40,476 bases of DNA from Burkholderiaceae bacterium (lineage in GTDB: Bacteria; Pseudomonadota; Gammaproteobacteria; Burkholderiales; Burkholderiaceae_C), in assembly GCA_023954095.1 (NCBI GenBank), contig JAMLIQ010000019.1, positions 1 through 40,476 of the forward strand. Reading direction: 5' to 3'. Below the pieces are notes generated by a model. The model was given only the letters and a program-made list of their open reading frames with translations, did not search any database and had not been told where the DNA came from. Below are positions 16,265 through 23,617 of the stretch, one piece after another. Position 1 is the stretch's first letter. Every line of letters starts with the position of its first letter. Both the position numbers and the translations under genes were made by a program.

Positions 16265-18616
16265 CTAGGCCCACGGATCGTGCTGTATGCCGAGGAGATT
16301 CTGGAACGCCTGGCGGCATAGGGCCTGCGTCGGAAACTCATAACACTCTATCGCCTTGCCGCGCCCAGGGGGAGTGTGTGACACCTTCTTCAAGCCCCCG
16401 GGCAGCACCTTCTTGAGGAAATTTCCCAGCTTTGTTTCCATCGAGCGCTGGCTGGGCGTACTGCACTTGTGGGCGCATGCTTCCACCAGGGTGCGCCGGC
16501 ATTGGTACTGCCAATCAGGCACTGTAGAACCCAGATGATCGAGCCACCACGTATGCATGGCGTCGAGTGAGTTGATCACCTGTTGGTCCAACGCGGCGGT
16601 GCGTGGCACTGCGCGGATGTCGAAGGTGCTGAGGTCGCGACGGAGCAAGTCATGCAGCATCGCCTCCAGGCCGCCGAGCTCGTACATCTGGCGGTCGAGG
16701 GCGGCAAAGTACGCCTTGTCCTGCATTTGTACGTCGCTGACGTGCAGAACGAAGTAGCGGCGCTCATGGGCGCCCGCAGGCACCACCCACTCGCTATTTG
16801 ACGCGATCATGATGTGCAGACGATTTTTGATGGGCGTCGGGTCCTGGAACTTTTTCTCCATCTGGATCACAGGCTCCGTGATGAGCGCTTTCAGAACGTT
16901 TTCACCTGCCTTGTCCCCCGCCCACATGCCCTCATCAACGAAGAGGAACGTGCAATCCTTGAGGTGACCGTTAAAGTGGCCGGTCAAGTGGCTGGGTTGC
17001 GATACGGTTGTCGCGTGTGGGCCGAACAAGGCGGTCATGGCGTTGGCGTATTTGCCTTTGCCAGTGCCGCGATTGCCCTGCAGGACGACTGCAACCTCGG
17101 CAGCCTTTTCTGGATGCTGAACTGCAAATGCCATCCAGTTCATCAGATATTCCGCAGCGAGTGTGTCTCCGCTGCAGATGACGTCGCGAATGTGCGCTTG
17201 CATCAGAGACCAGTTCCCTTGAGTGGCGCTGCAAGCAAACCCCCGCCAAGTGTTGTAGGTGCCGGGTGGGGTTGGCTGGTTGGGCAAGAAAACAATGCTG
17301 TCGAAGGTTCGGCGCAGCGGGTGCTCGAGCCATACCTGAGCGATGGGTCGCTTTTTCACCAGGTCACCTTGGGCGATTTGCACTCTGGTGTGGGAGTGCA
17401 GCTTTTTGAAGTCGTCAAAGCCCAAACGTTTCAATACTTGGCGCTGGAGCTCGGGGTCGTAGTCTTCCTTGAACACCCATGTTTTCGCTCCCTCAACAGC
17501 GACGAAGTGGGTGGAGTTGAGCACTTCGACTTCCCGGGACATGGGCTGCACGTCATCCGTCCAGCCAAGGTTTCTGGCGTGAAAAAAGATCGAAGCGAGG
17601 GTGATTGCCTCACCGCCCGGACTGTCTTTGAAACTGTCCCACGTGCGGTCGCAGTCGTCGGGGTCGTACTTGTCAGATTTTTGGGACCAAACGTCCCACA
17701 GTTGCCGCGCCACGTCTTGCGGCAAATTTTGCTTGAGGGCGATCCCGAATTTGATCCACATTTCTCGGTCGTCCGAGGGGATGATGGCCAATGCGCTCTG
17801 AACCCTTTCATGCTCGTTAGCAGTGATATTGCAGGGCTTGGACGTGATCGACTTTTTGGGCGTGGCCACTGGCTCAGGTATTGCAGCAACGTCAAGCAAA
17901 TCACCCTGTCCGACAAAAAACTCGTAGTGCTGTGCAGCATCCGGCGGGCACGCAGGGGTGTACCAAATTTGGGCGGTGGTGCCGCAGCGTGTGTCCAACT
18001 GGTTGTCGAAGAGGCCCTGAAAATGCGCATAAACTTTGGCGTGCGCGGATGGGTGGATTGACTCCTGATACGGCACCAAAAAACGCCATTTCGGCAAGCG
18101 GGTGCTGTGGCTGTAGCTGCTGTATGCAATGAAGAATGTGCCGTGCAGCTTGGCCTCGATGTCGGCCTTGGTGAGCGTTCCGTTGTCGAGGTCTCCAGCG
18201 AATCCGCAGAGGCTCACTACATCTGTCGCTTGACGGAAGCCGTCGTCCCGAAAAGTCGCGGGAATGAAGTAAGGCCCGTCCTTCTCTGCATTGCGCGTCG
18301 CTTTCTGCGTAGGGTCCTTCTGGTCCAGTTCTAGATACTGGTCAAGGGAGAGTTTTCCTCGGGTGAGGTCGGGCTTGGTCCATTCTCGCACCAGGGCGGA
18401 GATGGTGAGTTCGCGTTGAATGGGATGAGTATCCCGGCAGTGGCTGCCTACGGAGATTGCCAACACATGCTGTCGGATGCCCGAAGGGATACGTTTCAGC
18501 ATCGTCGCCGCACGGGTTTTTCGGAGGACGCTCTTGGGGCTGGCAGCTGTCATCACGCAGCCATCTGCAATTGGCGGGTTGCTAGGCGTGCTCAATGGTT
18601 TGCGCGGGCGACTCAT
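16265..18616 (-). CDS. Island/phage primase-helicase (AEP-like primase, PriCT-2, SF3-like helicase)
   Basis: Encodes 783 residues. The N-terminal part has an archaeo-eukaryotic-type primase look: GFAGDLDNG (D-x-D near 142-144), then RFLVPY near 178-183. Residues ~268-335 match a PriCT-2 domain (ALAIIPSDDREMWIKFGIAL). The C-terminal part is a ring-helicase ATPase with Walker A GNRGTGKG (514-521) and Walker B FLFVDEG (557-563), as in DUF5906/D5-type proteins of phages and satellites. Such proteins start and drive replication of the excised element. The start overlaps the stop of the excisionase-like gene in an ATGA. Base composition is less GC-rich than the host genes to either side. Confidence 0.88.
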   Translation of the reverse strand: MSRPRKPLSTPSNPPIADGCVMTAASPKSVLRKTRAATMLKRIPSGIRQHVLAISVGSHCRDTHPIQRELTISALVREWTKPDLTRGKLSLDQYLELDQKDPTQKATRNAEKDGPYFIPATFRDDGFRQATDVVSLCGFAGDLDNGTLTKADIEAKLHGTFFIAYSSYSHSTRLPKWRFLVPYQESIHPSAHAKVYAHFQGLFDNQLDTRCGTTAQIWYTPACPPDAAQHYEFFVGQGDLLDVAAIPEPVATPKKSITSKPCNITANEHERVQSALAIIPSDDREMWIKFGIALKQNLPQDVARQLWDVWSQKSDKYDPDDCDRTWDSFKDSPGGEAITLASIFFHARNLGWTDDVQPMSREVEVLNSTHFVAVEGAKTWVFKEDYDPELQRQVLKRLGFDDFKKLHSHTRVQIAQGDLVKKRPIAQVWLEHPLRRTFDSIVFLPNQPTPPGTYNTWRGFACSATQGNWSLMQAHIRDVICSGDTLAAEYLMNWMAFAVQHPEKAAEVAVVLQGNRGTGKGKYANAMTALFGPHATTVSQPSHLTGHFNGHLKDCTFLFVDEGMWAGDKAGENVLKALITEPVIQMEKKFQDPTPIKNRLHIMIASNSEWVVPAGAHERRYFVLHVSDVQMQDKAYFAALDRQMYELGGLEAMLHDLLRRDLSTFDIRAVPRTAALDQQVINSLDAMHTWWLDHLGSTVPDWQYQCRRTLVEACAHKCSTPSQRSMETKLGNFLKKVLPGGLKKVSHTPPGRGKAIECYEFPTQALCRQAFQNLLGIQHDPWA

Positions 18617-18978
18617 GCTGCGCTCCCGTTGTTGCTGTCAACCCATGCAAAAAATGAAGCCTCATCGATCAGCACGCGGCGGCCGACGCGCCGCACAACT
18701 TTGTCAAAGCCGTTGGTGCGTTCGAAGAAGACCAGGTGGCGCAGACCGCCGATGGGGGGCCACGCGTGGTACTGGTTCCAGTCGGTCAGGGGGATGAGCC
18801 GGGTGTGTGGGGTGGTGGATGGCGGCGTGTTGAGCAGCGCTTTCGCCTTGACGTCGCAGCCTTCAGCTAGCTGCGCACTTGTCGTGGCGTGGATTTCACC
18901 TGTTTGCGGCAAACGCGCATTCCGGCGAGGCTTGCGCTGCGGCAGGTCAGCAACAGGAGCGGAAATGAGAAAAGCCAT
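18613..18978 (-). CDS. AlpA/excisionase-like DNA-binding protein
   Basis: Encodes 121 residues. The C-terminal ~65 residues (LTDWNQYHAWPPIGGLRHLV ... VVRRVGRRVLIDEASFFAWV) form the winged-helix seen in AlpA/Xis-type proteins that regulate or direct excision of integrated elements. The N-terminal 55 residues are low-complexity. ATG 18978 follows AAGGA at 7 bases; a GTG at 18993 is in frame but would put the AAGGA inside the gene. It overlaps the primase gene by 4 bases, forming a two-gene operon with its own promoter. The start codon lies in one arm of an inverted repeat (18974-18981 with 19060-19067), so translation may be controlled by RNA structure. Confidence 0.78.
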   Translation of the reverse strand: MAFLISAPVADLPQRKPRRNARLPQTGEIHATTSAQLAEGCDVKAKALLNTPPSTTPHTRLIPLTDWNQYHAWPPIGGLRHLVFFERTNGFDKVVRRVGRRVLIDEASFFAWVDSNNGSAA

Positions 18979-19067
18979 TTGGCATTCCTTCACGTTGGTG
19001 GACTTTGGTCACCCCGGTTGTTAAACCGAAGCAGCTTGGGGTCCACCATGTGCCGGAGGCAAATGGC
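18974..19067 (-). promoter_or_regulatory. Nested leader hairpin covering the excisionase start codon
   Basis: Two nested perfect inverted repeats: outer GCCATTTG (18974-18981) with CAAATGGC (19060-19067), and inner TGGTGGAC (18996-19003) with GTCCACCA (19041-19048). On the transcript the outer arm pairs the ATG of the gene with the leader, and the AAGGA ribosome site lies inside the loop between the stems. This would hold translation low until opened. Confidence 0.55.
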
Positions 19068-19080
19068 TTCTACATCACAT

Positions 19081-19134
19081 GTGCGTAATTATCGCACGGG
19101 AGATAGTTTAGCGAGCCTTGTAGTTTTCCGTCAA
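19081..19134 (-). promoter_or_regulatory. Promoter and operator-like site for the excisionase-primase operon
   Basis: On the minus strand TTGACG (19129-19134) is followed after 18 bases by TAAACT (19105-19110), a good sigma-70 promoter. Just downstream, at the expected transcript start, is the inverted repeat GTGCG-N7-CGCAC (19081-19097) with an AT-rich centre, a likely repressor site. Confidence 0.6.
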
Positions 19135-19150
19135 GTCGTGTGAATAACCG

Positions 19151-20251
19151 TCACGGCTTGCCCGTGTTGGTGGTGTGTATTGCACCTATTGACTGAGTAA
19201 AAATCTTGTCGTTCATGGCGGTCACTACCTTCGCCGTGTGGCTGTTGGCCAGATGGCTGTAGCGCTTGACCATCTGGAGTGTTTTGTGACCCAGCACTGC
19301 GGCGATTTCCATCGTGGTGGCACCGTTCATGGCCAGGTAGGAGGCGGCGGTGTGTCGCAGGTCGTGGAAGCGGAAGTTCTCCAGGCCCGCGTGGCGTACA
19401 GCCGCTTCCCAGGGCTTTTTTAGGTCCATGGGCTTGTTCGGCAGGGAGCCGTAGAAGACCACGGTAGTGTCGAGTCGGCGCACCTTGGCGAGGTCCTGGA
19501 GGAGCATTAGCGCAAGGCCCGTCAGCGGGACGGAGCGCGAGGTGCCATTCTTGGTGGCCGTCAGGAGGATGGTGCCGCGCTGGAAGTCGATGTCCTGCCA
19601 GCGCAGGTTCATGATTTCACCGCGACGCATGCCGGTGGAGATGGCCAGAACGACCACGGGGAGGAGGTAGCGGTTGGTGGAGGCGCGGCAGGCCGCCAGC
19701 AGGCTCTCCCGCTCGTCATCGGACAGGTAGCGTTCACGCCCCCGCCCCTGGCGGGGCTTGGAAATCTTGCTGACGGGGTTGTCGGTGACCCACTGCCAGT
19801 CTTTCATGGCGACCGTGAAGGCATGGGAGATGGATGCCAGGTAGCGCACCACGGTGGCATTGGAGCGGGGCTTGTTCCGGCGCGTGGTCTCTGCCAGCAA
19901 CTCGTTGCGCAGCTGCACCAGGAGCGCGGGGGTGATGTCCGCCAGTGCCAGCGTACCCAGCTTCTGCTTCCAGAACTGGAGGTGGCGCTGCGTGTTCGCC
20001 GCGTTCTTCGGGCGGTCGGGGAGGACTTCCTTCAGGTAGCGATCCACGAGGTCGGCAAAGGTGTGCTTCTTGGCCTCGGCGGTCTTGAAGTACCGCCCCT
20101 CGCGCATGGCCGCTTCGACACTGTGCGCCCATTTCGTGGCGTCGGTCTTGCGCTTGAAGGTGGCGTGTTCAGGAGGGTGCCCCTTGAGCCGGACCTTGGC
20201 CCGGTAGGAGACTGTGCCGTCGTCTGCGCGGCGGACTTCGATGGTAGCCAT
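19151..20251 (-). CDS. int: Tyrosine recombinase, island integrase
   Basis: Encodes 366 residues. The N-terminal ~60 residues form a short arm-binding domain (MATIEVRRADDGTVSYRAKV), followed by a core-binding domain (about 65-160) and the catalytic domain. All active-site residues are visible: R209 (STGMRRGE), K234 (TATKNG), H296-x-x-R299 (HDLRH), H322 (LGHKT) and nucleophile Y331 (VKRYSHL). It catalyses integration at tRNA-Lys and, with an excisionase, excision. I chose ATG 20251 because the arm-binding domain starts there with AAAGG upstream; the longer frame has no such support. It is the gene nearest to the tRNA, as usual for this class. Confidence 0.95.
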   Translation of the reverse strand: MATIEVRRADDGTVSYRAKVRLKGHPPEHATFKRKTDATKWAHSVEAAMREGRYFKTAEAKKHTFADLVDRYLKEVLPDRPKNAANTQRHLQFWKQKLGTLALADITPALLVQLRNELLAETTRRNKPRSNATVVRYLASISHAFTVAMKDWQWVTDNPVSKISKPRQGRGRERYLSDDERESLLAACRASTNRYLLPVVVLAISTGMRRGEIMNLRWQDIDFQRGTILLTATKNGTSRSVPLTGLALMLLQDLAKVRRLDTTVVFYGSLPNKPMDLKKPWEAAVRHAGLENFRFHDLRHTAASYLAMNGATTMEIAAVLGHKTLQMVKRYSHLANSHTAKVVTAMNDKIFTQSIGAIHTTNTGKP

Positions 20252-20540
20252 GAGCGATGCCTTTCTGCAAAGTGGATTGACATGGCTGGCACCTACGGGC
20301 GTGGAAACGCGCATGGGTGCCAGCAACGTTGCTCCACTCCCGGCCAGGCTGGCCATGAGCTTCATCGCTGTGCTGCTTGTTGCACGAGCCGGATATTACC
20401 GGATCTTGTGCTGTGCTGTTTTGTGGTCGGTTGCACCGTGTTGACAGGAAATGTCCCACCAGTGTCCCATGAGCCCAAAAAGAAAACGCCGCCGCTATGT
20501 AATTAATAGCGTCGGCGCTTTGTGCCTTGCGGCTTGTGAG
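20252..20540. other. Non-coding right end of the island with arm-type sites
   Basis: Between the integrase start and the tRNA I see no gene. It contains the second copy of the 20 bp motif (20452-20471, two TGTCCCA units) and a terminator for the tRNA. The integrase promoter should also lie here, but I could not single it out. Confidence 0.5.
20477..20517 (-). terminator. Island-supplied terminator for tRNA-Lys
   Basis: Minus-strand stem of 11 bp with one mismatch (arms 20487-20497 and 20507-20517), followed by TTTTCTTTTT. It lies 24 bases beyond the tRNA CCA end. The tRNA lost its own terminator to the far end of the island, and this one replaces it. Confidence 0.7.
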
Positions 20541-20587
20541 TGGTGGGTCCTGAGTGACTCGAACACTCGACCTACGGATTAAGAGTC
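20539..20587 (-). repeat. Right attachment site, within intact tRNA-Lys
   Basis: Perfect 49 bp match to 1534-1582. It covers the 3' part of the tRNA gene from the CCA end into the anticodon arm, so integration keeps the tRNA whole. Confidence 0.92.
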
Positions 20588-20616
20588 CGCTGCTCTACCA
20601 ACTGAGCTAAGAACCC
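20541..20616 (-). tRNA. tRNA-Lys (anticodon CTT)
   Basis: 76 bases including encoded CCA (TGG at 20541-20543 on plus). Acceptor GGGTTCT pairs with AGGACCC (one T-G pair), D arm AGCTCAGTTGGTAGAGC, anticodon stem CGGAC/GTCCG-type around loop CTCTTAA with anticodon CTT, and T arm GAGTGTTCGAGTCACTC. It decodes AAG. The gene is the integration target of the island. Confidence 0.95.
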
Positions 20617-20654
20617 ACTTTTGAAACCGTTTCTGCGTTGCAGCAGAGAGTTGA

Positions 20655-20684
20655 ATTATGCCTTATTTTTTTGGAGCTCTGCAA
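20655..20684 (-). promoter_or_regulatory. Probable tRNA-Lys promoter
   Basis: On the minus strand TTGCAG (20679-20684) and CATAAT (20655-20660) are separated by 18 bases, about 40 bases before the tRNA 5' end. Confidence 0.55.
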
Positions 20685-20716
20685 GCATTGCGGCCATTTT
20701 TTTGTCTGTGGGCCGC

Positions 20717-21604
20717 TCATTGCATGGCATTGCGGCTGGCCAGTTCTACGAACAGGCCGCTGTGGTCGAGTTCACCCAGTCCGTGCTGCACGCCTTCGGC
20801 GTACAGGGTTTCGAACAGGGTGGTGATGGGGGCGTCAAAGCCGATTTCCTGGGCTGTTGCGAGCGCATTGCGCATGTCTTTGAGCTGCACGCCCATGCGC
20901 CCGCGTGGGGCAAAGTCGCGCTCGACCATGCGCTGGCCGTGCAGTTGCAGGATGCGGCTGTCGGCGAAACCGCCGCTGATGGCCTCGCGCACTTTGGCCA
21001 TGTCCGCACCGCCTTTGGCGGCCAGCAGAAGGGCCTCGGCCACGGCACCAATGGTGATGCCGACAATCATCTGGTTGGCCAGTTTGGCGAGCTGGCCCGC
21101 GCCGTGGGGGCCAACGTGCGTTGCGCGCCCCAGTACCGAGAAAACGCCTTGTGCACGCTGAAAGTCTGCGGCCTTGCCGCCCACCATGATGGCCAGGGTG
21201 CCGGCCTGCGCGCCCACGGTGCCGCCCGAGACGGGGGCGTCCAGGTGCGCGACGCCTATTTCGCCCAGGCGTGCGGCATGGTCGCGGGCCTCGCGCGGCT
21301 GGATGGAGGCCATATCGATGAACAGGCTGCCCTTGCGCAGGGCGGCGGCGGCACCTTGCTGAAAAAGCACATCGCCCACCACGGAGCCGTTTTCCAGCAG
21401 GCTGATGGTGATGTCGGCCTGGCGCACGGCGCTGGTGGGCCGGTCGTGCACCGTGGCGCCTGAGGCGGCCAATGGCTCGGCCTTGGCGCGCGTGCGGTTC
21501 CACACGTGAACCTCGTGGCCGGCCTCGCACAGGCGCTGGGCCACGGGCAGGCCCATCATGCCAATGCCCAGGAGGGCGATGCGTGTTTGCGACGGTGCTT
21601 GCAT
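20717..21604 (-). CDS. 3-hydroxyisobutyrate dehydrogenase-family NAD(P)-dependent oxidoreductase
   Basis: Encodes 295 residues, normal for the beta-hydroxyacid dehydrogenase family (HIBADH, tartronate semialdehyde reductase GlxR/GarR). Signatures are the N-terminal dinucleotide fold ([17 protein letters not shown]), the substrate loop [16 protein letters not shown] near 125-140, and the catalytic lysine segment [13 protein letters not shown]. The enzymes reduce or oxidise short 3-hydroxy acids; the exact substrate cannot be told. I chose ATG 21604, where the Rossmann fold begins; an upstream in-frame start adds an unlikely 13-residue leader. It is the first host gene right of the island. Confidence 0.87.
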   Translation of the reverse strand: MQAPSQTRIALLGIGMMGLPVAQRLCEAGHEVHVWNRTRAKAEPLAASGATVHDRPTSAVRQADITISLLENGSVVGDVLFQQGAAAALRKGSLFIDMASIQPREARDHAARLGEIGVAHLDAPVSGGTVGAQAGTLAIMVGGKAADFQRAQGVFSVLGRATHVGPHGAGQLAKLANQMIVGITIGAVAEALLLAAKGGADMAKVREAISGGFADSRILQLHGQRMVERDFAPRGRMGVQLKDMRNALATAQEIGFDAPITTLFETLYAEGVQHGLGELDHSGLFVELASRNAMQ

Positions 21605-21722
21605 GGTGTGTTCCGAAAAACAGTGTGAAGCCCCCATCATCACGCCCCGGGCGGGCTGCTGGCTGTCAACTGGCTTGCAGCAGTCGCACCTATAAGTTCA
21701 AGGTGTTTTGCGCTGCAGCGTG

Positions 21723-22700
21723 CTACATCAGCAGATGCTCACCCGCGTTGTCGCCGCCGAGAATCACGTAGTTGACCTTGCGGATGTCCATCAGCTTCTT
21801 GCCGCCCGCGTAGCTGATGGAGCTTTGCACGTCCTGCTCCATCTCGATCAGCGTGCTGGCCAGCGTGCCCTTGATGGGTTCAAGGATGCGCTTGCCTTCC
21901 ACATGCTTGTATTCGCCCTTGTTGAAATCGCTGGCCGAGCCGTAATACTCTTTGTAGAGAGCACCATCGACTTCCACGGTCTTGCCGGGTGATTCCTCGT
22001 GGCCCGCGAAGAGTGAGCCGATCATCACCATGCTGGCACCGAAACGGATGCTCTTGGCGATGTCGCCGTGGCTGCGGATGCCGCCGTCGGCAATGATGGG
22101 CTTGGTCGCCACGCGGGCGCACCACTTGAGCGCACTGAGCTGCCAGCCGCCCGTGCCAAAACCTGTTTTGAGCTTGGTGATGCAGACCTTGCCCGGGCCC
22201 ACGCCCACCTTGGTCGCGTCGGCTCCCCAGTTTTCCAGGTCGATGATGGCTTCGGGGGTGGCTACGTTGCCGGCAATCACGAAGCTGGCGGGCAGGTGCT
22301 GCTTCAGGTAGGCAATCATGTTCTTTACCCCGTCGGCATGGCCGTGGGCGATGTCGATGGTGATGTATTCGGGCGACAGGCCCGCTGCCGCCAGCTGGTC
22401 CACCGTGTCATAGTCGGGTTTTTTCACGCCCAGCGAAATGGAGGCATAGCAGCCCCGGGCGTGCATGTCCTTGACGAACTGGAGGTTGTCCAGGTCGAAG
22501 CGGTGCATGACATAGAAATAGCCGTTCTGCGCCATCCAGATGCAGATTTTTTCATCCACCACGGTTTTCATGTTGGCGGGCACTACCGGCAGGCGAAAGC
22601 GGCGCGATCCCAGTTCCACACTGGCATCGCATTCCGAGCGGCTCTCCACGCGGCACTTGCGCGGCAGCAGCAGGATGTTGTCGTAGTCAAAGATTTCCAT
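21723..22700 (-). CDS. guaC: GMP reductase
   Basis: Encodes 325 residues, the length of GuaC type 2 enzymes. The N-terminus [20 protein letters not shown] and the catalytic cysteine loop [15 protein letters not shown] (C173) are characteristic; IMP dehydrogenases would be longer with a CBS domain. GMP reductase converts GMP to IMP with NADPH, balancing purine pools. It appears as a single gene, with the oxidoreductase next on the same strand ~118 bases away. Confidence 0.93.
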   Translation of the reverse strand: MEIFDYDNILLLPRKCRVESRSECDASVELGSRRFRLPVVPANMKTVVDEKICIWMAQNGYFYVMHRFDLDNLQFVKDMHARGCYASISLGVKKPDYDTVDQLAAAGLSPEYITIDIAHGHADGVKNMIAYLKQHLPASFVIAGNVATPEAIIDLENWGADATKVGVGPGKVCITKLKTGFGTGGWQLSALKWCARVATKPIIADGGIRSHGDIAKSIRFGASMVMIGSLFAGHEESPGKTVEVDGALYKEYYGSASDFNKGEYKHVEGKRILEPIKGTLASTLIEMEQDVQSSISYAGGKKLMDIRKVNYVILGGDNAGEHLLM

Positions 22701-22823
22701 GAGATTCCAAGCTCCATCGAAGGACGCCGCAAAACGATTTTTGCAGCGGTGGGCGCTTGGCCTGGAGACCGGTTATGTGGACAAGGCCGTCAGAGGCCCC
22801 ACCGAACCCTGCGCGCGCAGGCA

Positions 22824-22858
22824 CAAAAAAACCGGGCAGCAAGAAACTTGGGCCCGGT
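22824..22858 (-). terminator. Intrinsic terminator of the secreted CxxC protein gene
   Basis: Minus-strand stem ACCGGGC (22852-22858) with GCCCGGT (22831-22837), followed by seven T. It lies 45 bases after the stop of the gene at 22903-23592 and ahead of guaC, so the two are separate transcripts. Confidence 0.8.
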
Positions 22859-22902
22859 GATTGATTCTACCCGCCTGCCCGCAGGGCGGTATAACGCCAG
22901 CG

Positions 22903-23592
22903 CTATCCCCCGCATACGGACCGGGCTGCTGCCACCACCCGGCCCTGGGCTCCTTCCACCCAGCCCACGGTATGCAGGCGCTCAGGTTGTGCGCCTTCGG
23001 GGAAAAACATGGGGCGCAGTTCAGACCACTTGTTGCTATGTAATTTTGATAGCGCGTTGCGCTGATCCCATGTGCCCTGCAGCATGTTTCGAACAATATT
23101 CCTGGCCACCGGGGAGCCTTCGGCGCCGGCGGGCAGGCGTTCGACCAGCAGCAGGTGGAAAGTCCATGCCGCGCCCGGCGGGCGGGCGCTGAACTCCGCC
23201 GTGGCGCCCATGTAGTCGTTGACAGCAGGGCCTTGCCCCACGCGCAGGCGCAGGCCGGTCCATGGTTCCACCGGGGCGGTATACACGTCGGTGGCGGCCG
23301 GAATGGCGCGGCCCAGGGCTTGCAGCCGCAGCAGGGCGTCGCGCGTGGCGGCGGGCGCCAGCGGGGCGTCGTCCCCCTGCTGCCCTGGAACGATCCAGTC
23401 GAGCACCAGGGCCTCCGGGCCGGGGGCGGGCGTGGTGCTGTCTTGCCAGCAGCTGGCACAGTCGGCGCTGGTGAATCGCTCGAACAGCGCCACGGGCTGC
23501 GCTGCGTCCGCGTCGGTGCAGGCGGGCTGTGCTGCCAAGGGCAGGCTGTGCAGGGCCAGCAGGGCGATCACGGCGGGTAAGGGATTGGTCAT
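22903..23592 (-). CDS. Secreted CxxC protein, DUF1223/thioredoxin-fold-like
   Basis: Encodes 229 residues. A signal peptide is evident (MTNPLPAVIALLALHSLPLA, cut near AQPA). Residues ~35-48 (ALFERFTSADCASCWQD) have the strand-loop-CxxC layout of thioredoxin-fold proteins and resemble DUF1223 secreted proteins (ELFTSQGCSSC). A periplasmic redox or unknown role is inferred. A small palindrome GCTAT-N9-ATAGC at 23035-23053 in the 3' part resembles host repeats and encodes an ALSKLHSNKW segment that may be an insertion. ATG 23592 is only 25 bases from the divergent uvrD start. Confidence 0.7.
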   Translation of the reverse strand: MTNPLPAVIALLALHSLPLAAQPACTDADAAQPVALFERFTSADCASCWQDSTTPAPGPEALVLDWIVPGQQGDDAPLAPAATRDALLRLQALGRAIPAATDVYTAPVEPWTGLRLRVGQGPAVNDYMGATAEFSARPPGAAWTFHLLLVERLPAGAEGSPVARNIVRNMLQGTWDQRNALSKLHSNKWSELRPMFFPEGAQPERLHTVGWVEGAQGRVVAAARSVCGG

Positions 23593-23617
23593 GGCGCACA
23601 CTTTCTACAATCGGCGC

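Larger units (their letters stand above)
1534..20587. mobile_element. Integrated genomic island in tRNA-Lys(CTT), ~19 kb, PICI/ICE-like mosaic
   Basis: A 49 bp perfect direct repeat at 1534-1582 and 20539-20587 bounds the element. The right copy is part of an intact tRNA-Lys gene; the left copy is only its 3' half plus CCA. A tyrosine integrase is the last gene before the tRNA. Inside are replication genes (primase-helicase), an excisionase-like gene, a lone small terminase, a type I restriction-modification system and a recombination cluster. I see no capsid, tail, portal, large terminase, relaxase or mating-pair genes. The boundaries are read directly from the sequence; classification as a phage satellite is inference. 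Confidence 0.92.
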
